NCBI RefSeq assembly: GCF_029057325.1
Contig: NZ_JAICZW010000161.1
Span: 1-64,000, forward strand
Source of the DNA: Bacteroides sp.
GTDB lineage: Bacteria > Bacteroidota > Bacteroidia > Bacteroidales > Bacteroidaceae
Direction of reading: 5' to 3'
Length of the DNA stretch: 64,000 bases
Of the stretch, positions 17,223 through 25,686 are shown piece by piece. Position numbers and translations under genes: made by a program. Below the pieces are notes generated by a model that worked only from the letters and a program-made list of their open reading frames with translations, had not been told where the DNA came from and made no database searches. The first letter of the stretch is position 1; every line of letters starts with the position of its first letter.

Positions 17223-18865
17223 TTTGCGGAGTTGCGTTCCAGTTCTTGCAGAGAGTCCATTTTCTTCTTCTCAAGGAATTCATAGATGCTGCTCAGATGT
17301 TCTTTTACTTGCTTGTTGCCGAATTCATAGACTTTGGTCACCAGACCGTCCAGAAAGTCACGGTCGTGGCTGACGACAATCAGCGTGCCGTCAAAATCCA
17401 TTAACGCCTGCTTCAGGATGTCTTTGGTTTTCATGTCCAGGTGGTTGGTTGGCTCGTCCAGAATCAGCAGATTCACCGGTTCAAGCAGCAGTTTGATCAT
17501 GGCGAGGCGTGTGCGCTCTCCACCGGAAAGTACCTTCACCTTTTTCATGGACTCCTCGGGTCCGCCGAACATAAAGGCTCCCAACAGGTCGCGTATCTTG
17601 TTACGGATTTCGCCTTTGGCCACATCGTCGATGGTCTGGAACACGGTCAGGTTCTCGTCCAACAAGGAAGCCTGGTTTTGCGCGAAGTAACCTATCTGTA
17701 CGTTGTGCCCGATGGTGAGCGTACCTTCGTGCTCTATCTCCTTCATAATGCACTTCACCAAGGTGGATTTTCCTTCACCGTTCTTGCCTACGAAGGCAAC
17801 TTTGTCTCCCCGTTCGATGGTAAGGTTGGCATTCTTGAAGACAACGTGGTCGCCGTAGCTCTTTCCTACACCTTCCATGATGACGGGATAGTTGCCCGAA
17901 CGGGGTGAAGGAGGAAATTTGAGGCGCAGGGCCGAGGTGTCTTCTTCGTCCACTTCCAGCAGTACCAGTTTCTCCAGCATCTTTACGCGGCTTTGCACCT
18001 GCAAGGTCTTGGAATAGGTGCCTTTGAAGCGTTCGATGAACTCTTTGGTCTCGGCAATGAACTTCTGCTGTTCGTCGTAAGCCTTCTGTTGCTGTTCGCG
18101 GCGCTCCTTGCGCAGTTCCAGGTATTTGGAGTAGTTCACTTTGTAGTCGTAGATGCGTCCCATGGTCACTTCGATGGTGCGGGTGGTGATGTTGTCCACG
18201 AACTTGCGGTCGTGACTGATGACGATGACTGCCCTTCCGTTGTTGACGAGGAACTCTTCCAGCCACTGTATGGATTCGATGTCCAGGTGGTTGGTAGGCT
18301 CGTCCAGTAGCAGTACATCGGGCTTTTGAAGCAGCAGCTTGGCAAGTTCGATGCGCATGCGCCATCCGCCGCTGAACTCACTGGTCGGGCGGTTGAAATC
18401 CTCGCGGGCAAAGCCCAGACCGAGCAGTGTTTTCTCCACGTCTTCCTCATAGTTGGTGGAGTCGATGGCATAGAACTTCTCGCTCAAGGTGGAAACTTCT
18501 TCAATCAGTTGCATGTAGCTGTCGCTTTCGTAGTCGGTGCGTGTCTCCAGTTCCTTGTTGAGGCGGTCTATTTCAGCTTCCATTTCATGCAGATGGGCGA
18601 ATGCCTGTGCTGCCTCTTGGAATACGGTGCGTCCGTCTTCCGTCATCAGGTGCTGGGGCAGATAGGCTATGACGCACTCTTTGGGAGCGGAGATGTTTCC
18701 GCGTGTAGGTTGTCTGACGCCTGCCAGAATTTTCAGCAACGTGCTTTTCCCCGCTCCGTTTTTCCCCATCAAGGCGATGCGGTCTTTCTCGTTGATGACA
18801 AAGGATATATCACTGAATAAGGTAGTGCCGCCAAACTCTACGGCCAATCCGTCTATTGAAATCAT
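17219..18865 (-). CDS. ABC-F family ATPase (548 aa)
   Basis: Soluble protein with two ABC ATPase domains and no membrane segments. This class acts on the ribosome (translation factors or ribosome-protection proteins) rather than in transport. First domain: Walker A GKNGAGKSTLL near residue 35, signature FSGGWRMR, Walker B DVLLLDEPTNHLD. Then the inter-domain linker, charged and helical (LRKERREQQQKAYDEQQ). Second domain: GKNGEGKSTLV near 355, LSGGERTRLAM, and NLLILDEPTNHLD. The C-terminal extension is short, which fits Uup/EttA-like housekeeping members better than resistance proteins; no finer assignment is safe. The -7 element TATCTTTG lies at 18896-18889. Confidence 0.92.
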   Translation of the reverse strand: MISIDGLAVEFGGTTLFSDISFVINEKDRIALMGKNGAGKSTLLKILAGVRQPTRGNISAPKECVIAYLPQHLMTEDGRTVFQEAAQAFAHLHEMEAEIDRLNKELETRTDYESDSYMQLIEEVSTLSEKFYAIDSTNYEEDVEKTLLGLGFAREDFNRPTSEFSGGWRMRIELAKLLLQKPDVLLLDEPTNHLDIESIQWLEEFLVNNGRAVIVISHDRKFVDNITTRTIEVTMGRIYDYKVNYSKYLELRKERREQQQKAYDEQQKFIAETKEFIERFKGTYSKTLQVQSRVKMLEKLVLLEVDEEDTSALRLKFPPSPRSGNYPVIMEGVGKSYGDHVVFKNANLTIERGDKVAFVGKNGEGKSTLVKCIMKEIEHEGTLTIGHNVQIGYFAQNQASLLDENLTVFQTIDDVAKGEIRNKIRDLLGAFMFGGPEESMKKVKVLSGGERTRLAMIKLLLEPVNLLILDEPTNHLDMKTKDILKQALMDFDGTLIVVSHDRDFLDGLVTKVYEFGNKQVKEHLSSIYEFLEKKKMDSLQELERNSAN

Positions 18866-18888
18866 GGTGTATCTTTTGAAATGAGGCG

Positions 18889-18896
18889 CAAAGATA
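18889..18896 (-). promoter_or_regulatory. Probable -7 element of the ABC-F gene
   Basis: TATCTTTG on the minus strand, 24 nt before the ATG at 18865. No TTTG at the correct distance upstream. Confidence 0.45.
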
Positions 18897-18966
18897 GTGT
18901 AAAATAGGATAGGACCGTTAAGGTTGTATGCAAAAATTGTAGTGGGAGAGACGGCTTTTGCATTTG

Positions 18967-19097
18967 AAGGAGTTATCGGGAGTTATTCGGGAGTTATCGG
19001 CCAATACTCTACTTTGAATAAGTTAAACTATTGGCCTTTAGCTTCTAACGGAGCAAAGCGGAGTGATAACTCCCTTTATCCGTTATGACACATCCTC
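18967..19097. repeat. Interspersed repeat, GGAGTTATCGGGAGTTA family (copy 1)
   Basis: Left side contains three GGAGTTAT-CGG units, the middle has CCAATA...TATTGGCC, and the right side has GATAACTCC and ATCCTCCTT. The whole is an imperfect palindrome of about 130 bp between two minus-strand genes. Related copies: 35787-35923 and 41925-42056, with shorter traces at 50782-50815 and 62828-62846. Confidence 0.7.
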
Positions 19098-19109
19098 CTT
19101 TAGAAGTCT

Positions 19110-19937
19110 TTACTTCTCGTTCTCTTCTTTTTCCGCCATTTTCTTTTTCACGAATCCTATTTTCAGCCGTGCTTCCTCCATGTTCTTCCTGATTTCCGTC
19201 ATGGAGGCGAGTAGCTGTGCCAATTCATAAACGTCGGCAAGTGCCTGACGGTCGGAGGCGGTCATGGTAGTGGAGTAGGGGCGTTCTCCCTGATAGTTCA
19301 CCTTGATGTTTTTTTCCTTATTCAGATAGAGGAAGCCCATCACGTTGCCGTCTTCTCCCATTTTGAAGTCGGCTTTTTCAATCTTTTCGCCGAGATCGGT
19401 GGTTTCGTAGCTCTCTTTGGCGGCAGGTGTCTCGGCAAAGCTGCCATCGGGAGCGATGACTTTGACGGCCACGTGGTGGATGTTGTGAGTGCCGCAGTAG
19501 ATGGAAGTCATGCTCATCACGCCGTTTTCGTCCACTTGGAAACGGAGGAACGAGCGGTGCAGGTTCTTTTCTATCACTTGAGAGGGATGCAGGTAGTTGC
19601 CTGTTTGCTGATATTCGGCATCTTTCTCAAAAGTGTATTTATTTTTGATGGCATCAAACTCTTGTTGCTTGGCTTGCAACATGCTGTCCAGATAGACCAT
19701 GCTCTTTTCCTGTTCTTTCAGTTCCACTTCCTGCATCAGTCCGATGCCGGCACGACGGGTGTCGAAGGCTTTGGGGTAGAGTACTTTAATACTGTCAATC
19801 AATATTTTCGCTTCATTGTAGTTGCCTGCCTCAAAGGCTTCGCGGGCGGCTTGCAGTTTTTCGCCGGCTTTCTTTTCTACATCTTCGCAGGCGAAGAGCG
19901 TGCAGCAGAGGCACGCCAGTAACGTAACTTTCTTCAT
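19110..19937 (-). CDS. Hypothetical lipoprotein (275 aa)
   Basis: The ATG at 19937 gives a clear lipoprotein signal (KVTLLACLCCTLFAC, Cys near residue 17); the longer upstream frame is non-coding. The mature protein starts with a helical, TPR-like segment (AAREAFEAGNYNEAKILIDSI, split here as AAREAFEAGNYNEAK and ILIDSIKVLYPKAF). A coiled coil around SMVYLDSMLQAKQQEFDAIK follows, then a beta-rich middle part, and the end is charged helical (EIRKNMEEARLKIGF, KKKMAEKEENEK). I recognise no enzyme motif. A periplasm- or outer-membrane-anchored structural role is the most that can be said. It stands alone between a repeat and the divergent cca gene. Confidence 0.8.
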   Translation of the reverse strand: MKKVTLLACLCCTLFACEDVEKKAGEKLQAAREAFEAGNYNEAKILIDSIKVLYPKAFDTRRAGIGLMQEVELKEQEKSMVYLDSMLQAKQQEFDAIKNKYTFEKDAEYQQTGNYLHPSQVIEKNLHRSFLRFQVDENGVMSMTSIYCGTHNIHHVAVKVIAPDGSFAETPAAKESYETTDLGEKIEKADFKMGEDGNVMGFLYLNKEKNIKVNYQGERPYSTTMTASDRQALADVYELAQLLASMTEIRKNMEEARLKIGFVKKKMAEKEENEK

Positions 19938-20004
19938 ATTTGCTGTTCTTGGAGTTTGTTGGGTGCAAAAATACAGATAATATCCATATCTTTGCAGCGA
20001 ATTA

Positions 20005-20190
20005 ATGTGCAAATGTGATGGATAATCTGCCAATGTGCAAAGATGCTGATGTGTAAATGAACCGACCTTGATAGTATAGAGTTGGGGAATTGACGGGCAT
20101 ATCGGATTATTAGCATATTCATCACCTTTAATTATGTCAGAGCACTGGTGTTTTATCACATTTGCATATTATCACTTTATCACATTATTA
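20005..20190. repeat. Degenerate palindromic region upstream of cca
   Basis: AATGTGCAAATGTGATGGATAA-like units (20003-20050) face ATTATCACTTTATCACATT-like units (20150-20187). These make a loose inverted repeat built from short TGTGNNAA units. The TATCTTTG at 19988-19995 could act as a -7 element for cca. Confidence 0.4.
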
Positions 20191-20192
20191 TT

Positions 20193-21623
20193 ATGATAGA
20201 ACTGACAGCAGAAGAACTGAAGCAACATTTTAGTGACGATATATTCAGACGGATATCCGAAACGGCGGATGAACTGGGATTGGAATGCTATGTGGTAGGC
20301 GGATACGTCCGCGACATTTTCCTGCAACGCCCTTCCAAAGATATCGACGTGGTAGTGGTGGGTAGCGGCATTGCCATGGCCGAAGCGTTAGGCAAGCGTC
20401 TGGGGCGCGGTGCGCATCTTTCCGTATTCAAGAATTTCGGTACGGCGCAGTTGAAGTATCGTGGCACGGAAGTGGAGTTCGTGGGTGCACGCAAGGAGTC
20501 TTATACGCACGATTCCCGCAAGCCGATTGTGGAGGACGGTACGTTGGAAGATGACCAGAACCGTCGCGACTTCACCATCAACGCTCTGGCAGTCTGCCTC
20601 AACCATGCACGTTATGGCGAACTGGTGGACCCTTTTGGTGGTATTGAGGACCTGAAGGAGAAGACCATCCGCACGCCGCTTGACCCCGACATCACCTTTA
20701 GCGATGACCCTTTGCGCATGATGCGCTGTGTGCGCTTTGCCACTCAGCTTGGCTTCTACATCGATGATGAGACGTTTGAGTCGTTGGAACGGAACCGGGA
20801 ACGCATCTCCATCATCTCCAAGGAGCGCATTGCCGATGAATTGAACAAGATAATCCTATCGCCTATCCCTTCCAAAGGATTCATCGAACTGGATCGTTGC
20901 CGTCTGTTGGAACTGATATTCCCCGAATTGGCACGGTTGCAAGGCGTGGAGACGCGCAACGGGCGGGCGCATAAAGATAATTTCTACCATACACTGGAAG
21001 TGCTGGACAACATCAGCAAGAAGACAGATAACCTCTGGTTGCGTTGGGCGGCATTGCTGCACGACATCGCCAAGCCTGCCACCAAGCGCTGGGAGCCCCG
21101 TATCGGCTGGACTTTTCATAACCATAACTTCATTGGCGAGAGGATGATACCCGATATCTTCCGCAAGATGAAACTGCCGATGAACGAGAAGATGAAATAT
21201 GTGCAGAAGATGGTTGGTCTGCACATGCGTCCCATCGTGATAGCCGATGACGTGGTGACCGATTCGGCAGTGCGCCGTCTGCTGTTTGAGGCGGGAGATG
21301 ACATCGATGACCTGATGACTCTTTGTGAAGCCGACATCACTTCCAAGAATATGGAGCGCAAACAACGTTTCCTGAACAACTTCCAATTGGTGCGTCAAAA
21401 GCTGAAGGATTTGGAGGAACGTGACCGCATCCGCAATTTCCAACCGCCTGTCAGTGGCGAGGAGATAATGGAGATCTTCGGACTTCCTCCCTGTCAGCAA
21501 GTGGGTGCCTTGAAGAGTGCTATCAAGGATGCCATTTTGGATGGCGTCATTCCCAATGAATACGAAGCCGCCCGTGCATTTATGTTGCAACGGGCGGAGA
21601 AAATGGGATTGGAACCTGTGTAA
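20193..21623 (+). CDS. cca: tRNA nucleotidyltransferase (CCA-adding) with HD domain (476 aa)
   Basis: Adds or repairs the 3' CCA end of tRNAs. I chose the ATG at 20193 (MIELTAEELKQHF) over an in-frame start at 20148 that would run through repeat sequence. The class II nucleotidyltransferase head has GGYVRDIFLQRPSKDIDVVV (about residues 32-51) with the catalytic Asp pair, RRDFTINALAV, DPLRMMRCVRFATQLGF, and the RISIISKERIADEL tRNA-binding region. A C-terminal HD domain has FYHTLEVLD and LLHDIAKPATK (about 265-300). The HD fusion is usual in Bacteroidetes. The poly(A) polymerase alternative cannot be excluded by eye, but the single-copy arrangement and motif set favour CCA addition. Confidence 0.92.
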   Translation: MIELTAEELKQHFSDDIFRRISETADELGLECYVVGGYVRDIFLQRPSKDIDVVVVGSGIAMAEALGKRLGRGAHLSVFKNFGTAQLKYRGTEVEFVGARKESYTHDSRKPIVEDGTLEDDQNRRDFTINALAVCLNHARYGELVDPFGGIEDLKEKTIRTPLDPDITFSDDPLRMMRCVRFATQLGFYIDDETFESLERNRERISIISKERIADELNKIILSPIPSKGFIELDRCRLLELIFPELARLQGVETRNGRAHKDNFYHTLEVLDNISKKTDNLWLRWAALLHDIAKPATKRWEPRIGWTFHNHNFIGERMIPDIFRKMKLPMNEKMKYVQKMVGLHMRPIVIADDVVTDSAVRRLLFEAGDDIDDLMTLCEADITSKNMERKQRFLNNFQLVRQKLKDLEERDRIRNFQPPVSGEEIMEIFGLPPCQQVGALKSAIKDAILDGVIPNEYEAARAFMLQRAEKMGLEPV

Positions 21624-21639
21624 TATATATCAATACGGT

Positions 21640-21770
21640 GAAACAGATAAAAAACACAAATTACACAAATCACACGAAAAGAGAAGTGAAGCGATGGCTG
21701 ATGCTCAGGTGTTTGAATCCCTTTTGTGCAATTTGCGTAATTTGTGTTCAGATTTTTGTTTCGATGCTCT
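21640..21770. terminator. Palindromic repeat serving as terminator between cca and sulfatase genes
   Basis: AACACAAATTACACAAATCACACGAA-type left arm (21653 on, tandem ACACAAATT units) faces TTTTGTGCAATTTGCGTAATTTGTGTT on the right (about 21722-21750). A long hairpin would form between two convergent genes. It has the same tandem-unit arm design as the CACGGATT repeats but a different unit sequence. Confidence 0.65.
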
Positions 21771-21790
21771 CCATGAAGGGCATGGAAAGC

Positions 21791-23329
21791 TTATTCAAAA
21801 TCGGGTAGGGTTACGAAGAAATGAGGATTCGGCGTATGCTGTGCACGGATGATTTCTTTCATTTTCGCTACGATATCCGGATGCTGGGCAGTAATGTCGT
21901 GGTCTTCGTGGATATCATCGGCCAGGTTGTAAAGAAACGGTTTTCCCTTCTTCACCACCAGCTTCCAGTCGCCCATGCGGACACCTATCTGGTCGGTTTC
22001 GTTGAATTCCCAGTAGAGGAAATCGTGTGTTTGCTGCTCGCCTTGGCCCAATAGTGTAGAGACAAAGGAGATGCCGTCGAAATAGTCCGCCTCTTTTTTC
22101 TTCTTATTGCGGTATTTCTTGACGTAATCCTTCACGCCTGCCAAGTCGCAGAAGGTAGGCATCAGATCGTAGAAGGCACACTGATGGTCGCTGACGCTTC
22201 CGGCAGCCACCTTGCCCGGCCAACGTACAATGAACGGCACGCGGATACCTCCCTCGTAGCACTGGCGCTTCAGGCCGCGCAACTTTCCGTCCCGGCCGAA
22301 GAACGTAGGATCAGCACCTCCCTCTTCGTGAGGACCATTGTCACTGGTGAAAATGACGATGGTGTTTTCGTCCAATCCCTTCTCTTTCAGCTTGGCAAGT
22401 ACCTCGCCCACATAGTGGTCCAGACGGGTAATCATACCGGCAAACTGAGCATGCGTATGCACGGAAGGATTGTAGCGCGATCCTTCCTGGCCGCCCCATG
22501 TCTTGTCCACGAAGAACTTCCGTTTGTAACCTTCTAAGATGGAGTCTTCCGGCTGTGCCAGCTCGGCATGCGGTAGCGTGTAGGTGAGGATGCCGAAGAA
22601 GGGCTGCTTGCCGTTCTGGCTGTCCAGCCATTTCAGAGCCTCCTGATGAATCATGTCGGCAGAATACTGCGGACGCTTGAGGTACTCTTTCCCATACATG
22701 GGATACTTGATGTTCTCTTCCATCACCACACGCGTCACTGCCGTGTCGCCGGCCGAGCGACTGTAGCGGTTCAGGAAATTGGGGTAATAGAGGTGTGCTT
22801 GGAACTGGCAGATATATCCGTAGTACTCGTCGATGCCACGCTTGTCGGGGGTGGATACAGATCCTTCGTAGCCGCCGGCCCACTTGCCGAACATGCCGGT
22901 GGTGTATCCGTTGTCCTTCATTATTTCGGGTAGAATGACATGTTCCGGGTCATAAGGATGCTGGCCCACAACGGTATATTCCTGGTTGTTGCCGTAGTGC
23001 ATCATCGGTACATTGGTCCAATACTCCTTGTTTCCACGCACTTCGCAGTGTCCTGAGTGTTGTCCGGTCATGAACGAGGCGCGCGAGGGCGCACTGACGG
23101 GACTGCCTGCATAAGCTTGCGTGAAGAGCATGCCTTCGTTTGCCATCCGGTCGATGTTGGGCGTCTGGATATACTTTTGTCCATAACATCCCAGATCACC
23201 ATACCCCATGTCGTCACACATGATGTAGATAATGTTGGGCTTTTCATTCTTTTTTTGCTTCTGCGCATACAATCCTAAAGAGGAAAGTGCCAATCCACCG
23301 GCCAATAGCCAAAAACGTTTATTTTCCAT
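21791..23329 (-). CDS. Secreted serine-type sulfatase (family S1, 512 aa)
   Basis: Removes sulfate esters from glycans. The ATG at 23329 (MENKRFWLLAGGLAL) gives a signal peptide ending near LYAQ. Family S1 motifs: metal ligands in YIMCDDMGYGDLGCYG; the modification site SAPSR inside SPVSAPSRASFMTGQHSG. The Ser would be oxidised to formylglycine by an anSME maturase encoded elsewhere. Metal ligands follow in TSDNGPHEEGG. The C-terminal subdomain has LVVKKGKPFLYNL and DDIHEDHD. Third gene of the susC-susD locus, 203 bp after susD, with a hairpin at 23470-23507 between them. The presumed substrate is a sulfated host or algal glycan; the subfamily cannot be fixed by eye. Confidence 0.92.
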   Translation of the reverse strand: MENKRFWLLAGGLALSSLGLYAQKQKKNEKPNIIYIMCDDMGYGDLGCYGQKYIQTPNIDRMANEGMLFTQAYAGSPVSAPSRASFMTGQHSGHCEVRGNKEYWTNVPMMHYGNNQEYTVVGQHPYDPEHVILPEIMKDNGYTTGMFGKWAGGYEGSVSTPDKRGIDEYYGYICQFQAHLYYPNFLNRYSRSAGDTAVTRVVMEENIKYPMYGKEYLKRPQYSADMIHQEALKWLDSQNGKQPFFGILTYTLPHAELAQPEDSILEGYKRKFFVDKTWGGQEGSRYNPSVHTHAQFAGMITRLDHYVGEVLAKLKEKGLDENTIVIFTSDNGPHEEGGADPTFFGRDGKLRGLKRQCYEGGIRVPFIVRWPGKVAAGSVSDHQCAFYDLMPTFCDLAGVKDYVKKYRNKKKKEADYFDGISFVSTLLGQGEQQTHDFLYWEFNETDQIGVRMGDWKLVVKKGKPFLYNLADDIHEDHDITAQHPDIVAKMKEIIRAQHTPNPHFFVTLPDFE

Positions 23330-23469
23330 ATTATGATAATTGAGTGTAATAATATACTTCAGTTTCTGCAAATATTATACTTTTATTTTTTAGAATGCAA
23401 GTTCGAAGCCTTTTTTTTATTTGATTGACTACGTTTTCTGCATTCTTTGGAGATGGCTACCTATGAAAA

Positions 23470-23507
23470 GGTCCGCCTTTGAGCCTTGGACAGGCCGATG
23501 GCGGACC
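23470..23507 (-). terminator. Hairpin between susD and the sulfatase gene
   Basis: GGTCCGCC at 23470-23477 pairs with GGCGGACC at 23500-23507 across a 22-nt loop. In the minus direction it is followed by TTTTC. It could end most susCD transcripts and let a fraction read into the sulfatase gene. Confidence 0.65.
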
Positions 23508-23531
23508 ATTTTCTATTTAGGTTCTAGATTG

Positions 23532-25661
23532 TTATTTCCAGGCTTCCTGCTGCTCCAGTTGGTCGTTCAGCAGCAATTCATCCGATGGAATCGGGCGTAG
23601 GTAGTATTTGTCAAGCCATCCCTTGCCGGCTTTAATCGGATCCAGGTAATAGTACAAGTGACCGCAGTTCCCCATGGTAGCCAACTCGCTTTCCGAAGCT
23701 TCCAGCTTTGTGGCAGGGTTTAGAATACCGGTACCTCCAGAAGTAGCCTTTCCGTTGTTGAAAGTAGCTGCTACATTGTCCAAATAAACACCATAGTGTT
23801 GCTTGTTGACAAAGTAGTCAGCCTTTTTCCAGCGGCGTACATCTTCCCAAGAGAAACTTTCACCCATCAACTCAATCAGACGTTCGCGGCGGATTTCCCA
23901 CAACACTGCATCTACGGTCTGGTCACGATCAGGGTCGAAATCAGAACCGATGGCACTCACTTGCATAAGACCTACTTCCGCACGGTCACGCAGTTTATTG
24001 ATGGTAATATCGGCTACCGACTGGTCGAATCTTCCCAGTTCCCACATGGCTTCGGCATAGTTCAGTATCACTTCCTCTATCTTGAAGACCGGTTTGTCGG
24101 AGGTTTCCATCGCATAGTTTTGGTCTTGCTTGTCCCAAGAAGCATGATGTTTCCATACGAAGTATCCACTCTTTCCACGTTGGTAACCGGCTCCGGCATA
24201 AATCAACTGAAAACCGGCAGAAGTAATGGCGTCACTCATCACATTAGACAAGCTCACATTGGGTACGTTTCTCAAGTAATTGCCGGCCCAGTTACTGGAA
24301 GGCAGAGCTTTGTGGTAAGGAATCTGATGATAACCACTTGCCCAGTTGGGAATCCTGTAAGTGCCATTGGTTGCATTATAGATGCCGCGCGGAGAGAATT
24401 GGTTGATGTATTCCATCCAGATTCCGCCGGCAGATTCGTCCAACTTATAGGTGTTGGCATCTCCCTGACCCAGTACATGATAAGGAGGCATAATCATCTG
24501 CCACATACGTGGGTCGCGCATACGGAATGTGCGATACATATTACAGTTGGCGTAATCGTAAGTGGCACCTTCCTTATAAGATTTGGTTTCCGGATCGTAA
24601 TCATAGTGTTTCACGTTACGGTTGTGAATGGGCAGACCGTCTTTGGTCAGATAGAGATCTACCGTAGATTGCGGCATTTCAAGGCTTGCCGAACCGATGT
24701 GTTCGAAATGGCCCAGACGGTGCATCTTGTAGTTCTCTACATATTTCACATAAAGCAGTACGCCGGGAACTTCCTGCAAATCTTCGCTTGTCCACATTTC
24801 TCCCCATCCTTTTCCCGGATGGATATCCTGTGAATTACCCTTATAAAGGGTAGGATACTTGTCTATCAATTCCTTGGATACGGAAGCACAAGTCTGCAAC
24901 AATGTATTTCCTGTCACATAGCTCTTAGACGAGCATTCCGATTCGTCCACTGAATGATATTTGCGCCAAGTACCTTCGAAGAGTGTGAAACGAGACATGA
25001 AGGCCTTCATTACGTCGCTGTTCAGCATATTAGGCTCAGCTAGGTTGTCCTGTACGTTCTCAATACACCAAGTCAGCTCCTTATAGATTTGGTCGGCTAC
25101 ATATAGGCGTGAATCGCGTGCTTTGGTCAGCTCTTCCGAGGTGTCGGAAAGCAAGTGGTCCACATAGATGACATCACCGTAGTTCACCAACAATGAGTAG
25201 TGGGCGTAGGCACGGAAGAAACGTGCCACAGATTCCAAGTGCAGACGCTCATTGTCAGTACATGCCGGGTCGTCGATATGATCCAGCATAATGTTTGCCC
25301 AGCGAATCCAATAATAGGGATTGCTGTAGGCGCCATCGCTTGTAGGGATGGTTACTGTCTGGTTGGCGTATGAGTTGGAGATGTTTCCCACACCAGCGCC
25401 ATAATTGGTCAGAATTCCTGAGTAAATATCACGGGTAGAAGTTCCCAGTGCGCCGGAGACTATGGCAGGTCCCTGAAACGATGTGTACCCTCCACCGAAC
25501 ATTTGGTAAAGGTTGGCCAAGTAGTTAGAGCAAGTGGCGAATGATGTAAAGGCGGTTGCATCGGTCACCTCTGTGTTCGGGAGTCTCTCCAAGTAAGAGT
25601 CATTACACCCGGTCAGTCCTAATACTGCCGCTATGGTCAAGGTTTGTAATATCTTTTTCAT
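23532..25661 (-). CDS. SusD/RagB-family glycan-binding lipoprotein (709 aa)
   Basis: Surface lipoprotein that captures glycans and acts as the lid of the SusC transporter. The ATG at 25661 gives a signal and lipobox (IAAVLGLTGC). The long upstream extension overlaps susC and is not real. The N-terminal SusD region has ERLPNTEVTDATAF and CSNYLANLYQMFG, TPR-like helices follow (RFFRAYAHYSLLVNYGDV), and the typical C-terminal RagB part has NYAEAMWELG, INKLRDRAEVG, VLWEIRRERLIELMGE and FSWEDVRRWK. At 709 aa it is longer than most SusD proteins (500-650), with extra sequence in the middle. It starts 25 bp after susC. Confidence 0.93.
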   Translation of the reverse strand: MKKILQTLTIAAVLGLTGCNDSYLERLPNTEVTDATAFTSFATCSNYLANLYQMFGGGYTSFQGPAIVSGALGTSTRDIYSGILTNYGAGVGNISNSYANQTVTIPTSDGAYSNPYYWIRWANIMLDHIDDPACTDNERLHLESVARFFRAYAHYSLLVNYGDVIYVDHLLSDTSEELTKARDSRLYVADQIYKELTWCIENVQDNLAEPNMLNSDVMKAFMSRFTLFEGTWRKYHSVDESECSSKSYVTGNTLLQTCASVSKELIDKYPTLYKGNSQDIHPGKGWGEMWTSEDLQEVPGVLLYVKYVENYKMHRLGHFEHIGSASLEMPQSTVDLYLTKDGLPIHNRNVKHYDYDPETKSYKEGATYDYANCNMYRTFRMRDPRMWQMIMPPYHVLGQGDANTYKLDESAGGIWMEYINQFSPRGIYNATNGTYRIPNWASGYHQIPYHKALPSSNWAGNYLRNVPNVSLSNVMSDAITSAGFQLIYAGAGYQRGKSGYFVWKHHASWDKQDQNYAMETSDKPVFKIEEVILNYAEAMWELGRFDQSVADITINKLRDRAEVGLMQVSAIGSDFDPDRDQTVDAVLWEIRRERLIELMGESFSWEDVRRWKKADYFVNKQHYGVYLDNVAATFNNGKATSGGTGILNPATKLEASESELATMGNCGHLYYYLDPIKAGKGWLDKYYLRPIPSDELLLNDQLEQQEAWK

Positions 25662-25686
25662 GATGAATATTGTTAAGAGTAATAAC

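Noticed and set aside
20148..20192. Upstream start for the CCA-adding enzyme
   Set aside because: The extension is encoded by AT-rich repeat sequence and would precede the conserved N terminus by an implausible hydrophobic peptide.
21700..21740. tRNA-like TTTGAATCCC stretch
   Set aside because: It belongs to the loop of a palindromic terminator; no cloverleaf or acceptor stem can be built. I found no tRNA or rRNA genes in the window.
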